From an uncultured Fodinibius sp. (GTDB lineage: Bacteria > Bacteroidota > Rhodothermia > Balneolales > Balneolaceae), in assembly GCA_913056235.1 (NCBI GenBank), contig CAJXMW010000001.1, positions 124,001-188,000 on the forward strand: a DNA stretch of 64,000 bases. The letters are read 5' to 3'. Positions 34,735 through 43,061 of the stretch are shown here, piece after piece. The notes under the pieces are model-generated. The model did not search any database. It was not told the origin of the DNA and saw only the letters and a program-made list of their open reading frames with translations. A program made the position numbers and the translations under genes. The first letter of the stretch is position 1. Each line of letters begins with the position of its first letter.

Positions 34735-36107
34735 AAAAAATCTGCTTTTCCATAGCGCTGCTGATTGGCCTCGTCTTCACGTCGAGCGCCCTTTTTGCTC
34801 AGGCTGAAGCCCTGAAAGATTTTAAGCAGATGCGCGAGCAAATCGTACAAAAGCAGCAAAATACGCGCGCTGAAATTGAGCAGCTTAATCAGCAGATTCA
34901 TAAGTTTGAACAACGCCTCAAGCAGGCCGATCAAAAATACGAGGCGCTCTACAACAAATACAAAGATCTTAAACATCTAATTGCCCTGCAGGATCAGAAA
35001 CTCCAAAAGCTGCAGAACGAGCAGTCACAGATCGAAGAAGAGATTTCAGTGACGACCCAATCGCTCGAAGAAAAACGGCAAGAACTTCAAAAACTAATTG
35101 AAGACTATAAAAAAACGCTGGGATATCTTTATAAACATGGGCGGACCTCGCAGTTGGCCCTGATCTTCTCTTCCTCTTCTATCAACCAGATGTTAGTACG
35201 AGCCTTCTATCTCGAAAAATTCAACCAATTTCGCGAAAAACAAGCCGAGGAAATCCGTCAGGCCGAGCAAGAGCTCGAGCAGACCAAAGAACAGCTAAAA
35301 CAGGCCCAGGAGAAGAACCAGGAAGTGCTGGCAGAAATCAGACAGCAAAAACAGCAGCTTGCCGAGAAGAAACAGCAGCAAGAGAAAAATGTAGAACTGC
35401 TTCGCGAAAACCGAGATCAAATCAAAACCAAGCTTCAGGAAGTTCAGGAGCAGAAGCAAAAGCTGAACAGCACGCTGACGGATCTCATCCAGAAGGAAGA
35501 AAAGATAAGGAAGGCCGAAGAACGACGAATTGCCCAGCTTGAACGGGAACGCAAGAAGAAGCTGGCCGCCGCCAAGAAAATTGAAAATGATGCCAAGCGG
35601 GCCAAAGAGGTTAAAAAATATTCCGAGCCTATCAAGATGAAGGAATTTATGGACTCGGATCGCATGGAAGAAATTGAAAAGCGATTTGCCAGCAGTAAAG
35701 GTAGTTTGCCATGGCCGGTGCAAAGCCGCACCATTTCAGAACATTTTGGGAAAAAACGCCACCCGGTATATGGCACCGTTACCCCTAACCTGGGGATTGA
35801 AATTGTCACCGATCCACAAGCCTCGGTCGAGGTTGTACACGACGGCTACGTGATCGACGTGCGACCTATTCCCGGCTATGGGGATGTGGTCGTGGTCAAA
35901 CACGGTAACTTTATTACTGCCTATGGTAACCTCAGTCAAATTATGGTGCGCAAAAATGAGGTGCTGACGCAGGGCGATACCATTGGTCTTTCCGGTGATT
36001 CCGGTTCCCCCAAGGGAGAAAGCTTATTCTTCCTGATCCGCAAGAATAACGAAAACCTGGACCCAGAAAATTGGCTCCAATCAAAAACGGTGTCCAGCAA
36101 ATACTAA
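34731..36107 (+). CDS. EnvC-like murein hydrolase activator with degenerate LytM domain
   Basis: The 458-residue protein has a signal peptide (ending LFAQ), a long coiled coil (about residues 25-290, rich in Gln, Glu and Lys), and a C-terminal M23/LytM domain (about 325-455). The zinc ligands expected in active M23 peptidases are missing: the first His-x3-Asp region reads NLGIEIVTD and the HxH region reads TAYGNLS. This is the same loss as in EnvC and NlpD, which activate amidases rather than cut peptidoglycan. It completes the TPR-DUF4292-EnvC operon. Confidence 0.9.
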   Translation: MKKICFSIALLIGLVFTSSALFAQAEALKDFKQMREQIVQKQQNTRAEIEQLNQQIHKFEQRLKQADQKYEALYNKYKDLKHLIALQDQKLQKLQNEQSQIEEEISVTTQSLEEKRQELQKLIEDYKKTLGYLYKHGRTSQLALIFSSSSINQMLVRAFYLEKFNQFREKQAEEIRQAEQELEQTKEQLKQAQEKNQEVLAEIRQQKQQLAEKKQQQEKNVELLRENRDQIKTKLQEVQEQKQKLNSTLTDLIQKEEKIRKAEERRIAQLERERKKKLAAAKKIENDAKRAKEVKKYSEPIKMKEFMDSDRMEEIEKRFASSKGSLPWPVQSRTISEHFGKKRHPVYGTVTPNLGIEIVTDPQASVEVVHDGYVIDVRPIPGYGDVVVVKHGNFITAYGNLSQIMVRKNEVLTQGDTIGLSGDSGSPKGESLFFLIRKNNENLDPENWLQSKTVSSKY

Positions 36108-36174
36108 TTGGCTTCGCTTTCAAATGTTGGTATTTTCCTGCTGAATTAGCACGAATTAACTTGATTTTTTTCGC

Positions 36175-36633
36175 ATGACCAACTGGCAGCGCATCTTTGC
36201 ATTTGTGTCCGGCTCTATTGTGTTCGGACTACTCTTGATTCTCATCTCAAACAGCTATATCCAGTATGTTGCCGAGCCCGGGAGCACCGGCTACCTGTTT
36301 CTGTTTGGATTCGGACTTATCTTCCTGAACCTCAACTTCGGAACCAGTCGGCGCTTCACTATCAAGGCACTCGACAAGGACTGGGTCTGCTACCTGATGT
36401 CTACTCTGACAATTACGCCTACCATTTTCTGGGTCTACACCAAGGATGTGGGACTCGGCGAAGCGGAACTCCTCTTTGTGCTTACCGTCATATTTTCGGC
36501 ATACCTGGGCTCCTACTTCGGCATCCGCCGAGGAATCGCCAAACGCCAACAATACATGCAACGCCTACGCGAAGATGACCAAGAACTGCCAGACTCCCTC
36601 AAGCGTCCCCACGACAACCTGAACCAAAATTAA
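36175..36633 (+). CDS. Hypothetical four-helix membrane protein
   Basis: The 152-residue protein has about four membrane segments (FVSGSIVFGLLLILISNSY, YLFLFGFGLIFLNL, YLMSTLTITPTIFWVY and ELLFVLTVIFSAYLGSYFG) and a charged C-terminal tail. It lies 67 bp after the EnvC-like gene on the same strand. No family is recognised; its location suggests an envelope role. Confidence 0.7.
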   Translation: MTNWQRIFAFVSGSIVFGLLLILISNSYIQYVAEPGSTGYLFLFGFGLIFLNLNFGTSRRFTIKALDKDWVCYLMSTLTITPTIFWVYTKDVGLGEAELLFVLTVIFSAYLGSYFGIRRGIAKRQQYMQRLREDDQELPDSLKRPHDNLNQN

Positions 36634-36644
36634 CCACAGCATAA

Positions 36645-36734
36645 ACCTGACAGTGTACCAACTAAAGTCGGTTCCTGTCAGCGTTATTTGCGCAGCAACG
36701 CTTTCAGGCTCCGATTATTCGGAATGCTGAAAGG
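36645..36734. repeat. 90-bp repeat, family C, copy 1 (left of ggt)
   Basis: The element begins ACCTGACAGTGTACCAACT, continues through TTCCTGTCAGCGTTAT and CAACGCTTTCAGG, and ends GCTGAAAGG. Internal inverted pairs (CTGACAG/CTGTCAG and CTTTCAG/CTGAAAG) predict two hairpins. A second copy in the same orientation lies at 38640-38731, so the pair directly flanks the gamma-glutamyltransferase gene. Confidence 0.8.
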
Positions 36735-36883
36735 TCTATCCGTAAGGCTAAAACAACTGAAGCTGTTATCTGCTCAGTAGGTGTAATTCTGATTTTTCTA
36801 AATTACACTCTTAAAGGTTTTTACATCATTTGATGGAGGATTTTCTTTATAGTATAGATGCACGCTAATTCAACATCTATGCT

Positions 36884-38614
36884 ATGAAAAAACTACTTCT
36901 TTCTTTAGGACTTGTTGCACTTCTTCTTGTATCAATCGTACCGGCGCACGCTCAGCCTGACCGCGTGACCGGCGAATCGTTTGCCACGCGCTCCGAGGTT
37001 ATTGCCCCCAACGGAATGGTTGCCACCAGCCAACCGCTGGCTGCGCAAATTGGTCTCAATATCCTGCAAAATGGAGGCAATGCTATTGACGCGGCCATTG
37101 CCGTCAACGCTGCCCTTGGGGTTATGGAACCGACCGGCAGCGGCATTGGTGGTGACCTGTTTGCCATCGTCTGGTCAGCCGAAGATCAGAAGCTCTATGG
37201 ACTCAACGCCAGTGGACGCTCACCGTTGGGACTCTCTTTTGATGAAATGAAAAAAGAAATCGAACAACGAGACGGTGACGGAATTCCCGCCTACGGGATG
37301 CTGCCTATCTCAGTGCCGGGCGCCGTGGACGGCTGGTTTGAGTTACACAACAAATTTGGCAGCACGCAGATGGAAGATCTCCTTGCCCCTTCAATCAAAT
37401 ATGCTCGGGAAGGCTTTCCCGTCAGCGAGCTTATTGCCTTCTACTGGGGCATTGGCGCCCGCATTCACAACGACCGCGTGGGCGCATTCAAAAAAGAGAT
37501 GACCATGAACGGCGAAGCGCCCGAGAAAGGCGAAATAATGAAACGCCCCGAGCTAGCCAACACCTACGAAATTTTGGCCAATAAAGGTCGCGATGCCTTT
37601 TATGAGGGCGAAATCGCCGAGAAAATCGACCAGTTTATGCGCGAAAACGGCGGATATCTTCGCAAGAAAGATTTTGAACAACATAGTTCCACCTGGGTCG
37701 ATCCAGTATCGGTCAACTACCGCGGCTATGACGTTTACGAACTGCCGCCCAACGGACAGGGTATTGCAGCGCTGCAAATGCTGCAAATCCTCGAAGAGTA
37801 CGACCTGGGCTCCATGGGATACGGCAGCGAGCAGACCCTGCATCTTATGGCTGAAGCCAAGAAGCTGGCCTTTGAAGATCGTGCCAAGTTTTATGCCGAC
37901 CCGTCTTTTGAAGATGTACCGGCCCAAAAGCTGATCTCCAAGGAATACGCCAAAAAACGCATGGAACAGATTGGCGAATACGCCTCGGATAACATCAAAC
38001 CGGGGATGTCGAAACTCGAAGACGGCGATACCATCTACCTTACCACCGCCGACAGCGAAGGCAACATGGTCTCGCTGATCCAGAGCAATTACCGTGGCAT
38101 GGGCTCCGGCGTCGTGGTGCCCGACCTCGGATTTGTCTTCCAGGATCGCGGTGAACTCTTCTCGATGGATCCCAATCATACCAATGCATATGAACCTGGC
38201 AAGCGTCCCTTCCATACCATCATCCCCGCTTTTGTGATGAAAGACGGCAAGCCGTTTATGAGTTTTGGCGTGATGGGCGGAGGCATGCAGCCGCAGGGTC
38301 ATGTTCAGATTCTCACAAACATGATCGACTTTGGGATGAACTTGCAGGAAGCCGGGGATGCCGCTCGCTGGCGACACACCGGATCCACCCAACCCACCGA
38401 CGATGCCGACGAATACCTGCAGGACAGTGGCACACTCAACCTGGAATCGGGATACGACTACAAAGCGGTACGTGGACTGATGATGCGTGGCCACGACGTG
38501 GCTTTTGATGTAGGAGGCTACGGCGGCTACCAGGCCATCATGTGGGATCCCGATGAGGGCGTCTATTATGGTGCATCCGAATCCCGGAAAGACGGCCACG
38601 CCGTAGGATATTAA
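36884..38614 (+). CDS. ggt: Gamma-glutamyltransferase (secreted)
   Basis: The 576-residue periplasmic or secreted enzyme hydrolyses or transfers gamma-glutamyl groups, mainly from glutathione-like thiols. The signal peptide ends VPAHAQ. Family motifs: NGGNAIDAAIAVNAALGVMEPTGSG, the YELPPNGQGIAALQML loop, the autoprocessing site DGDTIYLTTAD, where the Thr after GD is the presumed nucleophile, and a GGGMQPQGHVQIL segment. The usual TTH triad at the cut reads TIY, so processing efficiency may differ. It is monocistronic and flanked by direct 90-bp repeats. Confidence 0.92.
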   Translation: MKKLLLSLGLVALLLVSIVPAHAQPDRVTGESFATRSEVIAPNGMVATSQPLAAQIGLNILQNGGNAIDAAIAVNAALGVMEPTGSGIGGDLFAIVWSAEDQKLYGLNASGRSPLGLSFDEMKKEIEQRDGDGIPAYGMLPISVPGAVDGWFELHNKFGSTQMEDLLAPSIKYAREGFPVSELIAFYWGIGARIHNDRVGAFKKEMTMNGEAPEKGEIMKRPELANTYEILANKGRDAFYEGEIAEKIDQFMRENGGYLRKKDFEQHSSTWVDPVSVNYRGYDVYELPPNGQGIAALQMLQILEEYDLGSMGYGSEQTLHLMAEAKKLAFEDRAKFYADPSFEDVPAQKLISKEYAKKRMEQIGEYASDNIKPGMSKLEDGDTIYLTTADSEGNMVSLIQSNYRGMGSGVVVPDLGFVFQDRGELFSMDPNHTNAYEPGKRPFHTIIPAFVMKDGKPFMSFGVMGGGMQPQGHVQILTNMIDFGMNLQEAGDAARWRHTGSTQPTDDADEYLQDSGTLNLESGYDYKAVRGLMMRGHDVAFDVGGYGGYQAIMWDPDEGVYYGASESRKDGHAVGY

Positions 38615-38639
38615 TTTCGATTTTTTATCGAATAAACTA

Positions 38640-38731
38640 ACCTGACAGCGTACCAACAGAGGTTAGTTCCTGTCAGCGTTATCGCTACAACAACGCTTTC
38701 AGGTTCTGAGTAAGTCGGAACGCTGAAAGGT
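38640..38731. repeat. 90-bp repeat, family C, copy 2 (right of ggt)
   Basis: Same order of blocks as copy 1 (ACCTGACAGCGTACCAAC, then TTCCTGTCAGCGTTAT, CAACGCTTTCAGG, GGAACGCTGAAAGG) with about 75 percent identity by eye. The stem bases are better kept than the loops. Confidence 0.8.
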
Positions 38732-38818
38732 TGTATGTGGCATTTTTCTTTGTTGGAACTAAACAGATGCCAACAGGTGTATAAGAAATACATCTGAAGT
38801 CATTTCTAGCAAAAACCG

Positions 38819-40021
38819 GTGACTGCCATGCGTTTATTTCTGGTTAGCAGTTTGATTTTTTTACTGGGATGCTCAAGCTCTGACCCATCCGGCACCGACG
38901 GAAACGGTGACGACAATGGCGATGGACCTCCTAGTAACACTAGCTACGAAGTCGTCGAAGCTTTTCCCAACCTCTCTTTCTCTCAGCCACTGGATCTACA
39001 ACATGCCGGCGACGATAGCGGACGCCTGTTTGTGGTCGAAAAATCGGGCGTCATCCGTGTGTTCGAAAATAAGGCTTCCGTATCAGGCTCATCCGTTTTC
39101 CTGGATATCCAAGACCGCGTGGACGACAGCGGCAGCGAAGAAGGACTACTGGGATTAGCCTTTCACCCCAACTACGAAAGCAACGGCTACTTCTATGTTA
39201 ATTACACAGCGGCCAATCCCGATAGGACGGTGATCGCACGCTTCCAAGTTTCGACGGGAGATTCCAATGTCGCTGATGTGGGAAGCGAACTACAAATGTT
39301 AACCTACGCCCAACCATTCAGCAATCACAACGGCGGGCAGTTAGCCTTCGGTCCCGACGGATACCTATATATTGCCGTGGGCGACGGCGGCTCGGGCGGC
39401 GATCCCAATGGAAATGGTCAAAATCTAAGTACCTTACTTGGCAGCATCCTGCGCATCGACGTGGACAGTCAACAAAATGGCAACAATTACAGCATCCCGC
39501 CGGACAATCCCTACGCTGACAACAACCAAGGCTACCGCGAAGAGATTTACGCCTATGGTCTTCGCAACCCATGGCGATTTAGCTTTGATGCTGAAAACGG
39601 TAACCTGTGGGCGGGCGATGTGGGACAAAATAGCTACGAAGAAATTGATCTCATTCAAGGCGGCGGCAATTACGGATGGAATATCATGGAAGGCACCCAC
39701 TGCTATGAGCCGTCAAGCGACTGCGATGAGTCGGGACTGGAAATGCCGGTCTGGGAGTACGACCACGACCTGGGCAACTCGGTGACCGGCGGCTTTGTCT
39801 ACCACGGCCCCACCCTCGACAATCTGACCGGCTGGTACATTTATGGCGACTTTGGCTCGGGACGCATTTGGGCGCTGGACAACTCGGATCCAGACAATCC
39901 CGAAAACACTCAGCTGCTGGATACTGATATCCTGATCTCATCTTTTGGCGTGGATGCCGACAATGAGCTCTACATCTGTGGCTATGGTGGATCTATTTAC
40001 AAGTTGGAAGCGGTTGAGTAA
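38819..40021 (+). CDS. PQQ-type soluble aldose dehydrogenase-like lipoprotein
   Basis: The 400-residue protein starts with a lipoprotein signal (LIFLLGCSSS; ATG at 38828 is an alternative start). A six-bladed propeller follows, with the glucose/sorbosone dehydrogenase signature: FVVEKSGVIRVFENK, EEGLLGLAFHPNYESNGYFYVNYT, NHNGGQLAFGPDGYLYIAVGDGG, GLRNPWRFSFDAENGNLWAGDVGQ, and GNYGWNIMEGTHCYE. These are the PQQ- and calcium-binding regions; the enzyme oxidises aldoses at the cell surface. The linker after the lipid anchor is Asp/Gly-rich. Confidence 0.9.
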   Translation: MTAMRLFLVSSLIFLLGCSSSDPSGTDGNGDDNGDGPPSNTSYEVVEAFPNLSFSQPLDLQHAGDDSGRLFVVEKSGVIRVFENKASVSGSSVFLDIQDRVDDSGSEEGLLGLAFHPNYESNGYFYVNYTAANPDRTVIARFQVSTGDSNVADVGSELQMLTYAQPFSNHNGGQLAFGPDGYLYIAVGDGGSGGDPNGNGQNLSTLLGSILRIDVDSQQNGNNYSIPPDNPYADNNQGYREEIYAYGLRNPWRFSFDAENGNLWAGDVGQNSYEEIDLIQGGGNYGWNIMEGTHCYEPSSDCDESGLEMPVWEYDHDLGNSVTGGFVYHGPTLDNLTGWYIYGDFGSGRIWALDNSDPDNPENTQLLDTDILISSFGVDADNELYICGYGGSIYKLEAVE

Positions 40022-40257
40022 TGAGTATTAGTATAAAACCATCGCTGCGAAGAAGTTGTGCTCCTGAAGTATAATTACGAGCAACCCAAGAAAATTCCCA
40101 GTACTCCAAATAACTGCAAAAGAGTCTCAGAATTCAGCTGCGCAACACTAATACTTCAAACATAGAGAGTGGGTGGCACACTTCTTTACGAATTGTCGAA
40201 TTCAGCTCGGAGTCGATGATCAAATATCCCAGCTCGTTTCAACGAGATTAATCTACG

Positions 40258-40285
40258 TTTGCCTGATGATTTATCGTCAGGCAAA
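40258..40285. terminator. Stem-loop between convergent genes
   Basis: TTTGCCTGA and TCAGGCAAA form 9-bp arms around TGATTTATCG, followed on the plus side by GCCCC and A6. It lies 14 bp past the stop of the beta-barrel gene (minus strand) and about 240 bp past the dehydrogenase gene. A shared terminator role is plausible; a strict T tail is lacking. Confidence 0.45.
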
Positions 40286-40298
40286 GCCCCAAAAAACG

Positions 40299-40955
40299 TT
40301 AGTTAAACAAGTAGTAATCAATTCCAATATTGGCCTGGAAGGCGCGCGCATCCGCTTTGAAAAGCCGGCTGCTTTCCCAGTCGTAGCCAACCTCTGTAAA
40401 CAGTCCCAGGCTGTTGGACAGTCGCAGAGCAAAGCCGCCGCGAAGTCCCAGCCGAACACGAAATCCGTCGCCGCTATTTTCAGTGTCTGCCAAAGTGCTT
40501 AATGCCAGGTTATTACCGAACAAACTATTGAGCTGTACATAGGGCTGAAACCGATCGGTCTTTAATGGATATGCCCGGACAACTGGTCCCGCGCCCCAGC
40601 TGCCTACGCCGAAGCTGGCATCAGGACTATCCACAAAAAAGCTGGTCAGCACCTGGAAGCCGACGCCTAAACGCTGCGAGATCATCCGCACATCGCGATA
40701 CACAAATTCAAGCTCTGAACTACCGTCGGTCTGCAGGGTATCATTGCCGAGATAAGTGAAGTCACTAAGGAAATGAAAGTTGGCCGTCAGCCCGTGTATG
40801 CCTACATCAGAGCGCAAGCTTTCGAACCCATCATCAGTGGAATTGGACTCCATCGACTGGGCCGCTGCCGGCTGGCTAATAATTCCGATTGTGACGAGTG
40901 CAACTAAAGCGATACTCAAATAGCGAACAAATGAAGCAAATACCTTCTTAATCAT
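40299..40955 (-). CDS. Outer-membrane beta-barrel protein, unknown role
   Basis: The 218-residue protein has a signal peptide (ending QPAAAQ) and alternating hydrophobic/polar strands typical of an eight-stranded barrel (FHFLSDFTYLG, ELEFVYRDVRMIS, GVGFQVLTSFFV, RVRLGLRGGFALRL, LGLFTEVGYDWE), ending in a C-terminal aromatic signal (IGIDYYLFN). It is transcribed alone. No specific function can be read. Confidence 0.75.
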   Translation of the reverse strand: MIKKVFASFVRYLSIALVALVTIGIISQPAAAQSMESNSTDDGFESLRSDVGIHGLTANFHFLSDFTYLGNDTLQTDGSSELEFVYRDVRMISQRLGVGFQVLTSFFVDSPDASFGVGSWGAGPVVRAYPLKTDRFQPYVQLNSLFGNNLALSTLADTENSGDGFRVRLGLRGGFALRLSNSLGLFTEVGYDWESSRLFKADARAFQANIGIDYYLFN

Positions 40956-41138
40956 TGTGCGTGTGTTAGTGCAAATATTTAGTTAAATCCAAGATTTGAT
41001 GGCGCCACAAATTGCCTAATAAATTGTACAGATACAACAACTGACTGAGATCTAAAATGTTGCGGATGAACTCTCTTTATTTTGAGCTCAAGGAGGCCCA
41101 AGGTAATGAAGTAACTCAAGACACAAAATAAAAAATAC

Positions 41139-41252
41139 AGATCTCTCGCTAAGCTCAAGATGACGGAATGGGGTAAATAAATTCAAATTCATAGTGTCAT
41201 TTCGAACGATTCCGAATGCCTTTGGACGAATTGAGAAATCTTTGTCTGAGTA
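41139..41252. repeat. Dispersed repeat, family B, inverted pair (copies 3 and 4)
   Basis: AGATCTCTCGCTAAGCTCAA then GATGACGG (41139-41166) is followed by a reverse-oriented relative, TGTCATTTCGAACGATTCCG through GAATTGAGAAATCTTT (41195-41252). They lie head to head in the gap between the convergent ends of nearby genes. The rest of 40956-41312 shows no gene. Confidence 0.6.
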
Positions 41253-41312
41253 CAACCTCTTTGTTTGAAGAAAAGTGATAGCTAAACTGCTAGAATTGAG
41301 ATGAACCCCAAA

Positions 41313-42938
41313 CTACGATTTATGCTCGGGAAAAGGATCGGGCTGTTCTACGTCAATCACTTCGCCTTCTTCTTTGGGATATATTTCGAGCGTCTTGCTG
41401 GTAATCTGCTCAAACAGATAGGATTTGCGCGTGGCACCCCAGATTTCAAGCTCGGGGTCGGCTTCGGTAGTAATATACAAGGTGATTGTATCCTCACCTT
41501 TGCTGATTTCCAACTGCTGCACATTCTGGAAGTGACTTCGATCAAGGCCGTCAGCTACGCGTAAGATACCCGAGAGCTTTTTCACGCGCTTGCGCACCGG
41601 CTTGTCCAGCTTTCGATATCGTTTGTGCCGCTTCGCAGGCGTCGACCGGCGATGGTAGCGTGCCACATTGGCCATAATGTTGATCTCAGTTTCTCTGAAT
41701 CCTTTCAGGTTGGCATAGCGGATCAGGTAAAGCGCATGTTTATGATGCTTGCGATGCGAAATATAATAGCCAATATCGTGCATATAACTAGCATATTCGA
41801 GCAGTTCGCGGTCTTCGTCGGGCAGATCCAGATCATCCTGCAGCTCATCGAACAGTTGCAGCGCCATCTTGGCAACGTGGGTCGAGTGCTTTTCATGCCA
41901 GTCGCATTTGCGCAACAACTCAAACACACTTCGGCGCCGGGGATCCGGGAAATCGGCCAGCAGCTCCAGGTCCAGCGAGTCCTTTTCTTTCTTGATGTAA
42001 TCCAGAATCATCCCCTCGCGCAGAGCGGATTCTGATATCTTGACCCGTTCAATGCCACATTCTTCGATTAAGAAATCCAGCAAAACTACACCCGGCGTAA
42101 TAATATCGACTCGTTTTTCCTCCAGGCCACTCTGATCGAGCCGCTCCTCACGATCCATCTTGATAAAATCCTTCTGGAACTTTTTGAATGACTCGGTAGA
42201 ATAGGTCAACTCATTAAGCGTCAGCGAAGCGGTAATTGACTGACGATCGGCAATCATATCGGCGATGTTCTCCATCGTACCCGAAGAACCCACAATCGTA
42301 CGAACCTCATGTTTTTCCATAGCCTTAAACAGGTCGGTCAACTCATCGGCAAAATGCTGCCGTAACTGCTTGATTTCCTTTTTCGTGATGGGATCATGAT
42401 CCACAAATTCAGCCGCCATCCGCGCCGCACCAATTTTCTTGCTGGAGCTGTAAAATATTTCAACTTTGTTACCCAGGATAAATTCAACACTACCCCCGCC
42501 GATATCAACCATAAGTACGGTCTCGGTGCCAAACGATACGGCATGCTGGATTGCCTGACCGATAAGTTCGGCCTCCCTCTTTCCAGAGATTGCCAGGGCC
42601 TTGATCTGCACCTCATCAATCATCCGCTGGATGAACTCACCGCCGTTTTCAGCCTCGCGAATAGCACTAGTCGCATAGGCCAGAATGCGCTCCACATTAT
42701 AGCTGTCACATAAAATATTAACCTTCTTCAGCGCTGAAATACCACGATCCATGGCATCCTCGCTGAGGCGGTTCTTCATCCCTTTTTCAGCCAATATCAC
42801 CATTTCTTTGAGCTTGTCGACAGTACGAAAACTACCGTCAGGATAAATATCTGCAATAACTACGTGGAAAGAATTAGTTCCTAAATCGAGCGCCGCAATC
42901 CGTTTGGAAGCAGTACCATTAAAGGTCGAATCAGCCAT
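41313..42938 (-). CDS. Ppx/GppA phosphatase with C-terminal HD domain
   Basis: About 541 residues from the ATG at 42938 (an upstream ATG at 42989 adds a poorly conserved leader). The N-terminal actin-like fold has AALDLGTNSFHVVIADI, LAYATSAIREAENG, VDIGGGSVEFILG and VGSSGTMENIA, as in exopolyphosphatase and pppGpp phosphatase. The C-terminal part is an HD-type helical domain (HSTHVAKMALQLF, YASYMHDIGYYISH, HHKHALYLI). It hydrolyses polyphosphate and/or pppGpp, linking to stringent control. It is transcribed alone, divergent from the subtilase gene. Confidence 0.92.
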   Translation of the reverse strand: MADSTFNGTASKRIAALDLGTNSFHVVIADIYPDGSFRTVDKLKEMVILAEKGMKNRLSEDAMDRGISALKKVNILCDSYNVERILAYATSAIREAENGGEFIQRMIDEVQIKALAISGKREAELIGQAIQHAVSFGTETVLMVDIGGGSVEFILGNKVEIFYSSSKKIGAARMAAEFVDHDPITKKEIKQLRQHFADELTDLFKAMEKHEVRTIVGSSGTMENIADMIADRQSITASLTLNELTYSTESFKKFQKDFIKMDREERLDQSGLEEKRVDIITPGVVLLDFLIEECGIERVKISESALREGMILDYIKKEKDSLDLELLADFPDPRRRSVFELLRKCDWHEKHSTHVAKMALQLFDELQDDLDLPDEDRELLEYASYMHDIGYYISHRKHHKHALYLIRYANLKGFRETEINIMANVARYHRRSTPAKRHKRYRKLDKPVRKRVKKLSGILRVADGLDRSHFQNVQQLEISKGEDTITLYITTEADPELEIWGATRKSYLFEQITSKTLEIYPKEEGEVIDVEQPDPFPEHKS

Positions 42939-43061
42939 AACTTTAAGTTCGTTGAATATACAGTTGTAAACTAATATACTACTTTTCATCAGGATATACG
43001 CTGCAGACCATTCTATTTTGCAGACTTAACAGTTTCTTTACTTTTTCAGCAGTATTATACT

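Noticed and set aside
34731..36107. Active M23 metallopeptidase
   Set aside because: None of the zinc-binding His/Asp residues is present, so an EnvC-like activator is the better call.
37553..38656. 367-codon open frame antisense to gamma-glutamyltransferase
   Set aside because: The plus-strand frame is a clear ggt with all motifs; the antisense frame is a by-product of its codon use and has no recognisable features.
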